DNA of 64,000 nt from Bacillota bacterium (lineage in GTDB: Bacteria; Bacillota; Sulfobacillia; JABLXB01), in the NCBI GenBank assembly GCA_013178305.1, contig JABLXB010000002.1, positions 432,454-496,453 of the forward strand. The letters run 5' to 3'. A model generated the notes under the pieces. It worked only from the letters and a program-made list of their open reading frames with translations, did no database searches and had not been told where the DNA came from. Below are positions 1-9,282 of the stretch, one piece after another (position 1 is the stretch's first letter; each line of letters opens with the position of its first letter). The translations under genes and the position numbers were made by a program.

Positions 1-515
1 AGGTCCTGGTCGTGCACGGCCCCCGCGAGTTCCTTATGATTGTGGAGGACGCGTTCGAACTGGCTATGGTCCAGCTTGAGAACCACGTTTCCGAACATCT
101 GGATGAACCGCCGGTAGCAGTCCAGGGCGAAGCGCCTGTCGCCTGTCTGTCTCGCCAGCGCCTCCGTAGTCCGTTCGTTCAGGCCAAGGTTGAGCACCGT
201 ATCCATCATCCCCGGCATCGATATCGCCGCCCCCGAACGCACCGAAACGAGCAGCGGGCTACGGTCGTCGCCGAGCGCCTTGCCGGTTTCCTGCTCGAGC
301 GCCGAGAGCGCGGCGGCGACCTGTTCCTCGAGTCCGTCAGGGAGCTTCCCGCCCGAGCGGTAGTACTCGACGCACGCCTCGGTGGATATAGTAAACCCCG
401 GTGGCACCGGAAGCCCCAGCCCCCGCATCTCGGCCAGGTTCGCGCCCTTCCCGCCCAGGAGGGCAACCATCCCCTTGTTACCCTCCTGGAAACAGTACAC
501 GTACCTCTTAGACAT
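1..515 (-). CDS. ppdK: Pyruvate, phosphate dikinase, N-terminal part (runs off the window)
   Basis: The gene enters from the left edge of the window and only its first 171 or so codons are present. The product interconverts pyruvate, ATP and phosphate with phosphoenolpyruvate, AMP and pyrophosphate in the cytosol. The start MSKRYVYCF is followed by GGKGANLAEM and later SVRSGA and MPGMMDT, which are conserved in the nucleotide-binding N-terminal domain of this family. The ATG overlaps the stop codon of the upstream regulator gene by 8 bases, so the two are probably translationally coupled. Pairing of this enzyme with its dedicated regulator is common in Clostridia. The central phosphohistidine and C-terminal PEP domains lie outside the window. 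Identification is secure; completeness cannot be judged. Confidence 0.93.
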   Translation of the reverse strand, partial: MSKRYVYCFQEGNKGMVALLGGKGANLAEMRGLGLPVPPGFTISTEACVEYYRSGGKLPDGLEEQVAAALSALEQETGKALGDDRSPLLVSVRSGAAISMPGMMDTVLNLGLNERTTEALARQTGDRRFALDCYRRFIQMFGNVVLKLDHSQFERVLHNHKELAGAVHDQD

Positions 516-1345
516 GGGCCCCACCCCTCGTAACGTACTCGATGACGTTGTTGGCGGTTTCCTCCACGGCCTTGTTGGAAACGTCGACCACTGGGCACTC
601 GAGCGTCTTGAAAACCTCGTTGGCGTAAGCGATCTCCCTGCTTATCCGTTCGAGGTCGGCGTAGTCGGCTTCAGATGGGAGTCCCATAGCCCTCAGGCGC
701 TCTACCCGGATGCGCCGGAGCTGCTGCTCGTTGATTGTCAGCCCGACGATCTTCCACTTGGGTACGAGGAACAACTCCTCCGGCAGCTTGACTTCGGGGA
801 CCAGTGGGATGTTCGCAACCTTCCACTTGCGATTGGCAAGGTACAGGCTGACGGGTGTCTTGGATGTGCGGGAAACACCAACGATGACCACGTCGGCGTT
901 GAGGAAGCCCCGTGGGTCTTTCCCGTCGTCGTACTTCACGGCGAACTCGACCGCTTCAACCCGTTTGAAATAGTCCTCGTCGAGCTTCCTCACGAGGCCG
1001 GGCTTCATCTTGGGCCGGAGGTCGGTGGTTTCCCCGAGCGCCTCCAGCACGGGCCCCATGATGTCCACAGCGGGAATGCCGTAGCGCTCGGCCTCCTTCC
1101 TCACGGCCTCGCGCAGTTCGGGGACGATGAGCGTATAGACTATGACGCTCTTGCCCGACTTTGCCTGGGCGATGATGTCGTGGATTAGCGCCGCGTTTTC
1201 GACGTGAGGAATGCGCACGATGTCAAAGGCTTTCGAGTTGAACTGGGACGCTGCCGCCCGTGCGACGAGCTCCGCTGTCTCACCGACCGAGTCCGAAACG
1301 ACGAAGATCGTTGGAAGAGCCTCCGCGGCGTCGATGTCGAGTCAT
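508..1345 (-). CDS. yqfL: PPDK regulatory protein (DUF299 kinase/pyrophosphorylase), start disrupted
   Basis: Members of this family phosphorylate and dephosphorylate a threonine next to the catalytic histidine of pyruvate phosphate dikinase, switching it off and on. The P-loop-like GVSRTSKTP is present, and the conserved N-terminal stretch IFVVSDSVGETAELV is readable upstream of the first usable GTG (base 1218). In that frame a TGA lies just before this stretch and no ATG, GTG or TTG follows it until base 1218, so the conserved N-terminus has no canonical start. An ATG preceded by a strong GGAGGGGG sits 4 bases upstream in a shifted frame (bases 1345-1343). Removing one base there would give MLDIDAAEALPTIFVV, a normal N-terminus. 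I therefore annotate from that ATG and regard a one-base error or a non-AUG start as likely. It is followed directly by ppdK, its presumed target. Confidence 0.85.
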
Positions 1346-1385
1346 CCCCCTCCGGCACGTCATCCGGGGAATTGCCCCCGAGAGG

Positions 1386-1391
1386 ATTATA
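1386..1391 (-). promoter_or_regulatory. Candidate -10 box for the yqfL-ppdK transcript
   Basis: A perfect TATAAT lies about 40 bases upstream of the likely yqfL start, in the gap after the HAD gene. I see no good -35 hexamer at 17 or 18 bases, so this is a weak promoter call. Confidence 0.35.
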
Positions 1392-1426
1392 TACTCCCCC
1401 GGGCGATCACTTCCTCCCACGAACGG

Positions 1427-2169
1427 CTACAGCCCGCCACCCTGGATGAGGTCGAGAAGATCGGCCAGCGAGCCCTCATAATCCGCGACGTACTGGACGC
1501 TGTTGCGGTTCCTGACGGCGGTGTTCACGAGGAATGTCTTCATGCCGGCGCCGGCGGCGACCAGGTCCTCATCCACGTCGTTCCCCACCATCAGGCACTC
1601 GTGTGGCTCGCAACCTATGATGGAGCAGATCTCGCGGTAATACTCGGGGCGAGGCTTGCAGAAGTGCATGTGCTCGTATGTTGTGATGAGGTCGAACAGG
1701 TCCGGCGATATCCCGGCCCATTCGAGCCTCTCAACGATCGCAGCGCGCGGGTATAGGGGGTTCGTTGCCAGTACGGTGCGCATGCCCGCGTCCACGGCCG
1801 CCTGCACCACGCGGGCGGCGAGAGGGTCGGGGTTCGAGTGCCGGCGCAACCTGGGGAAGTCGGCGGCGTAGAACTCCTGGAAGACCGGCATCCAATCCTC
1901 CGCGGTCACGCCGAATTTCGGGAAAAAGTCCTCGCAGAAAACCTCCATGTTCGTCTGCTCGCGTCGGTGTTGTCGACCATCGCGGCCACCGACGCCATCA
2001 GTTCCTTGACGAATCTCTGCGGGGCGCATGCGTGAGCGAACCTCGGGGCGAGGAGCGATAAGTAGTCGTTCATGAACGCCTCGAACTCTATACGAATCAA
2101 GGTGTCATCCAGGTCAAACAGGATCGCTCGTATGGCCGGACTCAGCGGCACGCCCAAAACACCTCGCAC
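1427..2169 (-). pseudogene. HAD-family hydrolase, interrupted by a frameshift
   Basis: Two overlapping open frames together make one haloacid-dehalogenase-type phosphatase of about 245 residues. The first half carries motif I (ILFDLDDTL) and ends out of frame shortly after VDNTDASRRT. The second half resumes in another frame at TNMEVFCEDFFPKFG and contains motif II (VLATNP), the motif III lysine region (CKPRP) and motif IV (GNDVDEDL). All catalytic motifs are therefore intact across a single one-base break near 1960-1985, where one base appears to be missing. The gene lies between glyS and yqfL in the same direction. The substrate cannot be told from the sequence. A sequencing or assembly error is as likely as true inactivation, because every motif on both sides is well preserved. 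Confidence 0.8.
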
Positions 2170-2194
2170 CCGCGCCGTGCGCGTTCGCGCGGCG

Positions 2195-4405
2195 CTACGA
2201 TACGACCACCCTCGACAGGTCGGCCGCTCTCCCGAACAGCCCCGTGATGTTGGACAACAGGGCCAGGCGGTTCCGCCTCACCGCGGGGTCCTCGGCCATT
2301 ACAAGTACCTGGTCGAGAAACCGGTCAACGGGCTCCCTGAGGCCGGCCATGTGTTTGAAGAAACTGGCGTAATCCTCGGACCGGAGCATCTGCTCGGCCG
2401 AGCCCTTCGTGGAGAGGAAGCTATCATACAGCGCCTTCTCCTCGGGCTGGGCGAAAAGCCGCACGTCCACCTCGGCCGGAGCCACCTCACGCGCGAGGTT
2501 CGCCACCCGCTTAAACCCTACCATCATGCGTGCGAACTCCTCCTCCTGGAGGAACGCCTGCAAGGCCCTGGCCCTCGCAACGGTTGAGGGGACGTCGTCG
2601 AACCCCGCCTCGAGCACCGCGTCGAGTACGTCGTACCTTATCCCATCGTCCTCCAGGAACGCCCTGACGCGCCCCTTGAGGAACTCCAGCACTCGAGACT
2701 GTTCCTGGAGCACGCGGTCCTCGCCGGCGCCCATGGACGGCGCCAACAGATCGAGGGCTGATCTAACCATCAGGCTCAGGGGCGCGCGCACGCCTCCACC
2801 CACGCCGCTCGCGCCCGCCGCCAGGATCGAAACGATACCGGCGCCCTGCCTGCGCAGGGCGTACGGGTCCTGCGACCCTGTCGGGGTTATCCCCGCCAGG
2901 AAGCAACCGCAGATGGTGTCCACCTTATCGGCGAGTGACAGCACCGCGCCCGTCCTCGTCGCAGGGAGATCCCCCCCGGCGTGCCTGGGTAGGTACTGCT
3001 CGGCCAGAGCCGCGCACACCTCTTCGTCTTCTCCCTGCCTCCGGCCGTACTCGCGTCCCATCGTCCCCTGCAGCTCGGGGAACTCGCGCACCATGTTCGT
3101 GGTCAGGTCGGTCTTCGAGAGCACCGCCGCGCGGTCGACGAGTTCCAGCGCGGCGCCGCTTATTCCCGCAGCCGCCGCGATCTTGCGCGCAGCCTGCCTT
3201 ACTCGCTCCGTCTTATCGAAGTACGTGCCCATTTTCTCCTGGAACAGAACCCGCTTGAGCAGGTCGACGCGCTCCCCAAGCGGTGTTTTCTGGTCCTCCG
3301 CGAAAAAGAACGCGGCGTCGGCCAGTCTGGCGCGGATGACCCTTTCGTTGCCGGTACGCACGATGTCGAGCCCTTCGGATCCGCCGTTCCTCACGGCGAT
3401 GAAGCAGTTCTTGAGCTTCCGCCCGGAGCACGGCACGCCCGCCGCCCCACCACCTGCGAAGGCGCCACCACTGGCAGATGCGCCTCCGCCCGCGGGTGGG
3501 CCACCCGCGTCGTAAACGGGGAAATAGCGCTGGTGGTGCTGCATCGTCGTGACGAGAACCTCGGTGGGTATGACGAGATAGTCGGGGGAAAACCCGCCGG
3601 CGAACGCCGCCGGGTACTCCACGAGGTAGTTCACCTGTTCGAGGAGCGCGGGATCCACCGACGCCGCGCCCCCCTCGGCGGCGGCGACGGCTGCTACCTG
3701 CTCCTCGATCATCTTCCTGCGCTTGTCCTGGTCCACGACGACGCCGGCGCGCGCCAGCACGTCTTCGTACTCGCCGGGTTGGCCGATTTCGAACGGCCCC
3801 GGCCCCAGCACACGGTGGCCGTACGTCAGCCTGCCCGACTTGACTCCGAGTACCTCGAACTCGATCGGGTCGCGACCGAGCAGCGCGAGGAGCCATCTGA
3901 CCGGCCTCGCGAACGCGTGCTCGCCCAGTCCCCACCTCATGCTCTTAGGGAATTCAAGCGCCATAATCAGCGCGGGGATAGCCTCGGCCAGTACCTGGGC
4001 CGCGGGGCGGCCCTTGTCCACCTTTACTGCGAAAACATACTCCCCGGCGGGTGTCTGCCTCACCACGAGGTCCCCGGGTTTGACACCCTGCGATCTTGCG
4101 AAACCCATCGCCGCACTGGAGAAGCCGCCATCCGGCGTGAGGGCCACGGATTTGGACGGGCCGCGCACTTCGACGGTACGCTCGCCCTGCGCCCCCGGGA
4201 CACCGGAGCACAGCAGCGCCAGCCGCCTCGGGGTGGCGAGCACCCTGACCGCGGTGGCGGTGGGGCCGCTGGTCCCGGCGGGCGTGAGCCTCAGGTCGTC
4301 GAGCATCTTCGCCGCTTTCTCCCTCATCTGGTTGACCGCGGACGGTATATAGGCGGCGGGCATCTCCTCGAACCCGATCTCGACGAGAAGGTCTCGAGAC
4401 GTCAT
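2195..4405 (-). CDS. glyS: Glycyl-tRNA synthetase beta subunit
   Basis: This is the large subunit of the bacterial alpha2-beta2 glycyl-tRNA synthetase, which binds tRNA and works with the catalytic alpha subunit. The N-terminus [12 protein letters not shown] and the C-terminal anticodon-binding-like region ([18 protein letters not shown]) are typical. At 736 residues it is somewhat longer than usual. The excess is mainly a Gly/Ala-rich low-complexity insert ([20 protein letters not shown] and following) near residues 295-325, just after the HHQRYFPV motif. The ATG overlaps the glyQ stop as ATGA, so the pair is translationally coupled. The insert is probably a solvent-exposed loop, because the flanking family sequence is undisturbed. 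Confidence 0.97.
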   Translation of the reverse strand: MTSRDLLVEIGFEEMPAAYIPSAVNQMREKAAKMLDDLRLTPAGTSGPTATAVRVLATPRRLALLCSGVPGAQGERTVEVRGPSKSVALTPDGGFSSAAMGFARSQGVKPGDLVVRQTPAGEYVFAVKVDKGRPAAQVLAEAIPALIMALEFPKSMRWGLGEHAFARPVRWLLALLGRDPIEFEVLGVKSGRLTYGHRVLGPGPFEIGQPGEYEDVLARAGVVVDQDKRRKMIEEQVAAVAAAEGGAASVDPALLEQVNYLVEYPAAFAGGFSPDYLVIPTEVLVTTMQHHQRYFPVYDAGGPPAGGGASASGGAFAGGGAAGVPCSGRKLKNCFIAVRNGGSEGLDIVRTGNERVIRARLADAAFFFAEDQKTPLGERVDLLKRVLFQEKMGTYFDKTERVRQAARKIAAAAGISGAALELVDRAAVLSKTDLTTNMVREFPELQGTMGREYGRRQGEDEEVCAALAEQYLPRHAGGDLPATRTGAVLSLADKVDTICGCFLAGITPTGSQDPYALRRQGAGIVSILAAGASGVGGGVRAPLSLMVRSALDLLAPSMGAGEDRVLQEQSRVLEFLKGRVRAFLEDDGIRYDVLDAVLEAGFDDVPSTVARARALQAFLQEEEFARMMVGFKRVANLAREVAPAEVDVRLFAQPEEKALYDSFLSTKGSAEQMLRSEDYASFFKHMAGLREPVDRFLDQVLVMAEDPAVRRNRLALLSNITGLFGRAADLSRVVVS

Positions 4406-5313
4406 CCCCGCTCACCCCCGACCCAGCGTGAAAGCGGGAACCCCTGGTCTTTGCGCTGCTCGAGGTATGCCCTGGCCACGTGGCGGGCGAGCGTCCTCAC
4501 CCTGAGCAGATAGGACGTGCGCTCGGTCACGCTGATCGCCCCCCTGGCCTCGAGCACGTTGAACGTGTGAGAGCACTTCAGCACGTAGTCATACGACGGG
4601 AGGACCAGCCCGTCGTTCGCGAGGCGCCGCGCCTCCTTCTCGTACGTTTCAAACAGGTTGAACAGCGTGGGGATGTCGGCCAATTCGAAGCTGTACTTGG
4701 AGTGTTCGAACTCGGCCATCTTGAATACGTCCCCGTATGTGAGGCCGTCGACCCACTCGATGGTGAACACGTTGTCGACTCCCTGTATGTATGAGGCCAG
4801 CCGTTCCAGGCCGTACGTGATCTCAACCGATACCGGCCGGCAGTCGTACCCCCCCACCTGCTGAAAGTACGTGAACTGGGTAACTTCCATGCCGTCCAGC
4901 CAGACTTCCCAGCCGAGGCCCCAGGCGCCCAGCGTGGGTGACTCCCAGTTATCCTCGACGAAGCGGATGTCGTGCGTGGCGGGGTCGATGCCCAGGGCGG
5001 AGAGGCTCTTCAGGTACGTGTCCTGTATGTCCGCGGGCGAGGGCTTCATGATGACCTGATACTGGTGGTGCTGGTACAGCCTGTTGGGGTTATCGCCGTA
5101 CCGGCCGTCCGTGGGACGCCTCGACGGCTCCACGTACGCCACCCTCCAGGGCTCCGGGCCCAGTGCCCTCAGGAACGTCGAGGGGTTCATGGTGCCGGCG
5201 CCTTTTTCGACGTCGTAGGGTTGCATGATGGCGCATCCCTGGTCCGCCCAGAAATTCTCGAGGCTCATGATCACGTCCTGGAACGTCTTCCCGTTGCGGA
5301 CGGCCGTGGTCAT
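4402..5313 (-). CDS. glyQ: Glycyl-tRNA synthetase alpha subunit
   Basis: Catalytic subunit of the heterotetrameric class II glycyl-tRNA synthetase. The highly conserved opening ([20 protein letters not shown]), the [16 protein letters not shown] block and the [10 protein letters not shown] block are all present. At 303 residues the length is normal. The ATG is preceded by a strong AAGGAGG at 7 bases. The 127-base gap upstream holds a terminator-like hairpin immediately before the ribosome binding site, suggesting that synthesis is attenuated rather than constitutive, although the gene otherwise sits in the era-recO transcription unit. Confidence 0.98.
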   Translation of the reverse strand: MTTAVRNGKTFQDVIMSLENFWADQGCAIMQPYDVEKGAGTMNPSTFLRALGPEPWRVAYVEPSRRPTDGRYGDNPNRLYQHHQYQVIMKPSPADIQDTYLKSLSALGIDPATHDIRFVEDNWESPTLGAWGLGWEVWLDGMEVTQFTYFQQVGGYDCRPVSVEITYGLERLASYIQGVDNVFTIEWVDGLTYGDVFKMAEFEHSKYSFELADIPTLFNLFETYEKEARRLANDGLVLPSYDYVLKCSHTFNVLEARGAISVTERTSYLLRVRTLARHVARAYLEQRKDQGFPLSRWVGGERG

Positions 5314-5335
5314 TCCGCACCCTCCTTGACCCCGT

Positions 5336-5357
5336 CTAAAAGCGGGACCCCCCGCCT
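5336..5357 (-). terminator. Terminator-like hairpin in the glyQ leader (possible attenuator)
   Basis: On the minus strand a GCGGG/CCCGC stem with a GGGT loop, extendable by two pairs, is followed by TTTTA. It lies about 23 bases before the glyQ start codon, where a T-box or other attenuator would place its terminator. Upstream of it TGGGAACC and CGTCCCTG resemble, imperfectly, the T-box core. A simple terminator upstream of glyQ is the alternative. Confidence 0.45.
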
Positions 5358-5440
5358 GCCATGGTCTTCGTCACCACAGGGACGGGAGGTTCCCACGGAA
5401 CTGCTCCTCGTCATGCGATCTCAATCTACCAGCGCGTCCA

Positions 5441-5875
5441 TTACTTGTCAACGTCGCGGGCGTTCGTCACCGGGCCGTCGTGCCCCGCAGGCCCCGGCCC
5501 CTTTCGCTCCAGTTCGATAGTGCACTTTGAAGCGAGCGCCACGGCGACGCCGAACGCCGCGAGGAACGGGGCGACGACGGCGCCGACCGCGCCCACGGTC
5601 ACGGGCAGTTCGACGATCACGTCGTCTCCCTGCTTGACAACGATCCTCGTGACGTTCCCCTCGCGGATGAGGTCCTTGATCTTGTCGACAACCTCGTTAC
5701 CCTGGACCTGAATCCTCTCGGTCCACGTCTGGCCGGGATGCTTGCCCTTGTCCTCGAGGGCAATCAGGGCCTGGACGACGTCCCCGTTCGCCTTCTCCAG
5801 CGCGTCCCGCGCCTCTTTGTATGACACACCCGTTCTGGACCTGACCTGGTCGATCATCTCGAGAGTAATGTTCAA
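5441..5875 (-). CDS. DUF4342 protein with N-terminal UBA-like domain
   Basis: A 144-residue protein. Residues 1-45 (MIDQVRSRTGVSYKEARDAL followed by NGDVVQALIAL) form a UBA/EF-Ts-like three-helix domain. Residues 50-130 match the DUF4342 pattern: charged helix, a short strand region (IVVKQGDDVIVELPVTVG) and a hydrophobic segment AVVAPFLAAFGVAVALAS that could contact or cross the membrane. The start is a TTG preceded by GAGGTG at 7 bases. The gene sits between recO and glyQ, a common place for this family in Clostridia. Its function is unknown; the UBA-like part suggests protein binding, which is inference. Confidence 0.8.
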   Translation of the reverse strand: MNITLEMIDQVRSRTGVSYKEARDALEKANGDVVQALIALEDKGKHPGQTWTERIQVQGNEVVDKIKDLIREGNVTRIVVKQGDDVIVELPVTVGAVGAVVAPFLAAFGVAVALASKCTIELERKGPGPAGHDGPVTNARDVDK

Positions 5876-5979
5876 GATTCTTCACCTCGCGCGCTATTGG
5901 TTCCGGCCGCCGGAGGCGCGGTTCCAGTACCATTCTGCACCAGCCCATCAGAAATATGCAAGATGCATACCCCCCTTCT

Positions 5980-6726
5980 TCAGGCCGGAGACAGCGATTC
6001 AAGCATCTTCGACGACCTAGGCATCCTGCCGCAGTGATACCCGAGGTACGACTCGAGCGCGAGCCTGGCCTCTTTGAGCATTCGCCCATCGCAGCGAAGC
6101 GCGCGGATACTGTTCTGGTCGCCGGACTGCAGGAACCTGATGGCGTTGATTGTGCCGGTTGCGATACTGATCGCCTGGTCCCCGCAAGACGCGCATACGA
6201 CACCACCGGCTGCGGGGTCGAACCCGGTGAATCCCGAGCCGGCTCCCGCCGCGGTCCCGCATACGGCGCACGTATCGAGTACCGGCTTGTACCCGGCGGT
6301 GGAGAGCGCCCTCACGAGGAACCAGACCGCCACGGTCTCCGGATCGAGGCCGGAGTCGATGAACTTGAGAGCGGAGAGGAGCAGCGCGAACATCGGCGCG
6401 GAAGGGTCCTCGTCCTCGGTGATGACGTCCGCGACATCCGCAACGTACTCGGCAAACGCGAACCTCGACAGGTCCTCGCGGATCCGCCTGAACGAATCCC
6501 TGATGTCGCACTGGGTGATGGTGTTCAGCTTCCTGCCCTTGTGCAGGACGAAATGGCAGTAAGAAAGCGAATCGGTCGCGGCCGAGAACCTGCTCATAAC
6601 CTTTCGCGCGCCCTTTGCCACCGCGCGGATCTTCCCGTACCGCCCCGTGAACAGCGTCACGAGCCGGTCCGCCTCGCCGAGTTCCATCTTCCGTATCACT
6701 ACCGCCTCGGACTTGAACAGCGCCAA
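5980..6726 (-). CDS. recO: DNA repair protein RecO
   Basis: RecO anneals single-stranded DNA and loads RecA onto SSB-coated strands with RecR. The N-terminal OB fold begins with SEAVVIRKMELGEADRLVTLF, diagnostic for the family. The C-terminal half has a zinc-finger arrangement, CAVCG and later CASCG, near residues 155-185. At 248 residues the length is normal. The likely start is TTG, with a weak ribosome binding site. It follows era, the common order in Bacillota. Confidence 0.95.
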   Translation of the reverse strand: MALFKSEAVVIRKMELGEADRLVTLFTGRYGKIRAVAKGARKVMSRFSAATDSLSYCHFVLHKGRKLNTITQCDIRDSFRRIREDLSRFAFAEYVADVADVITEDEDPSAPMFALLLSALKFIDSGLDPETVAVWFLVRALSTAGYKPVLDTCAVCGTAAGAGSGFTGFDPAAGGVVCASCGDQAISIATGTINAIRFLQSGDQNSIRALRCDGRMLKEARLALESYLGYHCGRMPRSSKMLESLSPA

Positions 6727-6780
6727 CTACACCACTCGCTTATCCGCGCCCCGCGGTAGCCCCGGCCGGGGCCTTGCGCG

Positions 6781-7728
6781 TCATGCATCGGGGTGATATC
6801 CAAAGGACCGCAGGACGGATTCCCTGTTGCGCCAGTCTTTCTTCACCTTAACCCACAGGTCGAGATAGACCCTGTTCCCCAGCAGCGCCTCGATGTCCTC
6901 TCTCGCGAGCCGGCCGACCTCCTTGAGGAGGCGCCCGCCCTCGCCTACCACTATCCCCTTCTGGGACTCGCGTTCCACGTAAACGGTGGCGCTTATGTAC
7001 ACCAGATCGTCGCTCCTGGGCACCATTTCCTCGATGTCGACCGCGACTGAGTGGGGGACTTCCTCCCTCGTAAACATGAGGATTTTCTCGCGGACGATTT
7101 CTTTCACGATAAACTGCTCAGGCTGGTCGGTGATCATGTCCTCGGGGTAGTACATCGGCCCCTCGGGCATCAGCCCGCTTACGACCTCGATCAGTCGCTC
7201 GACGTTGCGCCCGGTCACCGCGGACACGGGAATGACTTCCTTCGCGGGGGCGAGGCCCGAGTACGCCTCGACGACACCTTCCACCGTCGCAGGGCCGCGC
7301 CCGGCTGGGCGCCCAAGGAGGTCCACCTTGTTCACGGCCACAATGACGGGTGAGGACGCGCGGGTAAGCAGGTCTGCGACGTACCGGTCACCGGGGCCGG
7401 GTCCCCCGGAACCGTCAACCACGAACACCACGCAGTCCACTTCGGAAAGTGTCCTCTGCGCCACCGCCAGCATGTACTCTCCAAGTTTGTGGCGGGGCCT
7501 GTGAATGCCGGGGGTGTCGATGAACACAACCTGGACGGGGGGCTTCGTCAGGACGCCTGAGATGCGATTGCGCGTCGTCTGCACCTTGTCGGACACTATG
7601 GAGATTTTCCGTCCGATCATGCGGTTGAGAAGCGTGGACTTGCCAACGCTGGGTCTTCCGGCGATGACCGCAAAGCCGGACCGCGAAACCGTCAAGCCCT
7701 TCCCTGCGTCGTCAGCCGTTCCCGCCAA
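6781..7728 (-). CDS. era: GTPase Era
   Basis: Era is an essential GTPase that binds 16S rRNA and assists 30S subunit maturation. The G1 loop (GRPSVGKST), the switch region QTTRNRI, G3 (DTPG) and G4 (NKVD) are intact. The C-terminal part has the KH RNA-binding domain, including GQK-like VERESQKGIVVGEGG. At 315 residues it is normal, with a short N-terminal extension that overlaps the end of the upstream DUF502 gene by 17 bases. It is followed by recO and preceded by dgkA and ybeY, the standard cluster. Confidence 0.97.
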   Translation of the reverse strand: MAGTADDAGKGLTVSRSGFAVIAGRPSVGKSTLLNRMIGRKISIVSDKVQTTRNRISGVLTKPPVQVVFIDTPGIHRPRHKLGEYMLAVAQRTLSEVDCVVFVVDGSGGPGPGDRYVADLLTRASSPVIVAVNKVDLLGRPAGRGPATVEGVVEAYSGLAPAKEVIPVSAVTGRNVERLIEVVSGLMPEGPMYYPEDMITDQPEQFIVKEIVREKILMFTREEVPHSVAVDIEEMVPRSDDLVYISATVYVERESQKGIVVGEGGRLLKEVGRLAREDIEALLGNRVYLDLWVKVKKDWRNRESVLRSFGYHPDA

Positions 7729-8335
7729 CCGGCTGCCCTCCCGCCATGTTCCGCGCCTGCTCCGGAGTAAGTATACCCCCCGAAACCACCATCTTTATCC
7801 CTTCCTCGACGGAGATGTCGAGGATCTGTACGTCCTCACCCGGAACGAGCACCAGGAAACCCGAGGTCGGATTCGGAGTAGTAGGAATGTACACGCTGAG
7901 AAGCCCCCCAGTCCGGCCCGAGCACGACTGGGGGGTCTCGCCCGTCACGAACGCGATGCAGTATATCTCCCGTCTCGGCCACTCGATGAGACACACCCGG
8001 CGGAACGGGCTCCTGTCGGCGTGAAGGAAGGTGTCGACTATCTGCTTCACGGTGACGTATATCGACCCCGCGAGCGGGGTGCGGGAGATAGCGTATTCGC
8101 CCAGCGCAATGAGTCGCTTCCCAAGGATGTTGGCTGCAAGCGCGCCAAGCCCGAGGATTATGATGAGGCTTGCCGCCGCCCCGAGGCCGGGGACGTCCCG
8201 GCCCAGCACGGCCCTCACCGGATCGTGAAGTATACCGTCGATGAGGTTGAATACAAACCTGAGGAAAACGACGGTGAAAGCGAGGGGTATGAAAACGATC
8301 AGTCCTGTTACGAAGAAAGTCTGGACCTTGCGCAA
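7712..8335 (-). CDS. DUF502 family membrane protein
   Basis: A 207-residue membrane protein with two N-terminal hydrophobic helices (residues 8-30 and 53-75) followed by a soluble domain. The segment PLAGSIYVTVKQIVDTF and the PTTPNPTSGFLVLVP motif are the hallmarks of DUF502, found widely in bacteria and plants (LIKE COV family). No biochemical function is established for the bacterial members. It lies between dgkA and era and overlaps the start of era, so it is probably co-transcribed and coupled with it. Confidence 0.88.
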   Translation of the reverse strand: MRKVQTFFVTGLIVFIPLAFTVVFLRFVFNLIDGILHDPVRAVLGRDVPGLGAAASLIIILGLGALAANILGKRLIALGEYAISRTPLAGSIYVTVKQIVDTFLHADRSPFRRVCLIEWPRREIYCIAFVTGETPQSCSGRTGGLLSVYIPTTPNPTSGFLVLVPGEDVQILDISVEEGIKMVVSGGILTPEQARNMAGGQPVGGNG

Positions 8336-8342
8336 GTAACCG

Positions 8343-8795
8343 TCACCTCTTCATCGCCGCCTGGAGGCCCAGCGCTGCGCAGCAAACCACCGCCGCGGCC
8401 AGCGCCAGGGGCCTCGTCCTGGCGGCCTGTGCAATGTTGGCCGCAACCATATCGAACTCCGGCAGGAACACGAGAAGCCCCACCACGATCGCGTACATCG
8501 CCGATATCAGCACGGCCCCCGCCGCGACGTCCTTGCATTTCGCGGCCAGCGGGTGGAAGTCGTGCGTAGCGAGGTCGACCAGGGCTTCGAGCGCGGTGTT
8601 GATTGCCTCGGAGAGGACTACAACCATGGTCGCGGACACCACGAACAGCAGTCCCGTGATGGATACCCCGCCGAAATACGCGAGCGACAGCGCGAGGAGT
8701 CCCATGGCTAAGTGGATCCTCATGTTCCTCTCCGTCAGCCAGACGTACCGCAGCCCCGCGAAAGCGTTTCTGAAACTCTCCCCGAGTGTACGCAT
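8343..8795 (-). CDS. dgkA: Diacylglycerol/undecaprenol kinase, DgkA family
   Basis: A small integral membrane lipid kinase of 150 residues. In Gram-positive bacteria this family phosphorylates undecaprenol to recycle the cell-wall carrier lipid. Hydrophobic helices span roughly residues 27-65 and 95-145. The conserved catalytic motif SEAINTALEALVDL and the following KDVAAGAVL are present. I use the ATG one base after the ybeY stop, beginning MRTLGESFRNAF; a longer frame upstream would run into ybeY. It stands between ybeY and era as in Bacillus. Confidence 0.93.
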   Translation of the reverse strand: MRTLGESFRNAFAGLRYVWLTERNMRIHLAMGLLALSLAYFGGVSITGLLFVVSATMVVVLSEAINTALEALVDLATHDFHPLAAKCKDVAAGAVLISAMYAIVVGLLVFLPEFDMVAANIAQAARTRPLALAAAVVCCAALGLQAAMKR

Positions 8796-8796
8796 G

Positions 8797-9282
8797 TCAG
8801 AACCCCGCGGCCGCGAGCACGCGGTCCTGCGTCTCGGCCATCCTCGTTGCGCCGGCGGGGTCACCGTCGTCGTATCCCAGGAGGTGAAGAGTGCCGTGGA
8901 TCACAAGAAGGGCGAGCTCGCGCTCAAGCGTATGCGAGTACTCCGCAGCCTGCGTGGCGGCCGTATCGACCGATACGACCACGTCGCCGAGCATCCGCAG
9001 GGGTGGACCGGCGGCCACGGCGGGCTCGTCCTCAGTGGTCTCGAGCATGGAGAAGGCGAGCACGTCGGTGGACTCGTCCCTCCCGAGGTAGCGCAGGTTC
9101 AGTTCCCTCATGTAATCATCGCCGGTGAAGATGACGCTGAGTTCGTCGGCCTCAGACTCCCTGCCCTCCGCCCTGATCGTCGCCATCGCGCAGTTCCGCG
9201 CCATCTTTTCCAGGCGGGCTTCCGTCAGCCCCGCCGGCAGTTCCCTCAGCAGGACGTCCACCAGTACCTCCATCAGTCTCAT
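8797..9282 (-). CDS. ybeY: Endoribonuclease YbeY
   Basis: YbeY is a metal-dependent RNase for 16S rRNA 3' end maturation and ribosome quality control. The zinc-binding signature HGTLHLLGYDD is complete near the C-terminus, and the LNLRYLGRDESTDVLAF motif precedes it. I choose the ATG of MRLMEVLVD, preceded by GAAGGGG; the family N-terminus begins there, giving about 161 residues. The first part overlaps the annotated 3' end of pgpH in another frame by roughly 130 bases, which is unusual and probably reflects a disturbed pgpH end rather than a problem here. Confidence 0.93.
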   Translation of the reverse strand: MRLMEVLVDVLLRELPAGLTEARLEKMARNCAMATIRAEGRESEADELSVIFTGDDYMRELNLRYLGRDESTDVLAFSMLETTEDEPAVAAGPPLRMLGDVVVSVDTAATQAAEYSHTLERELALLVIHGTLHLLGYDDGDPAGATRMAETQDRVLAAAGF

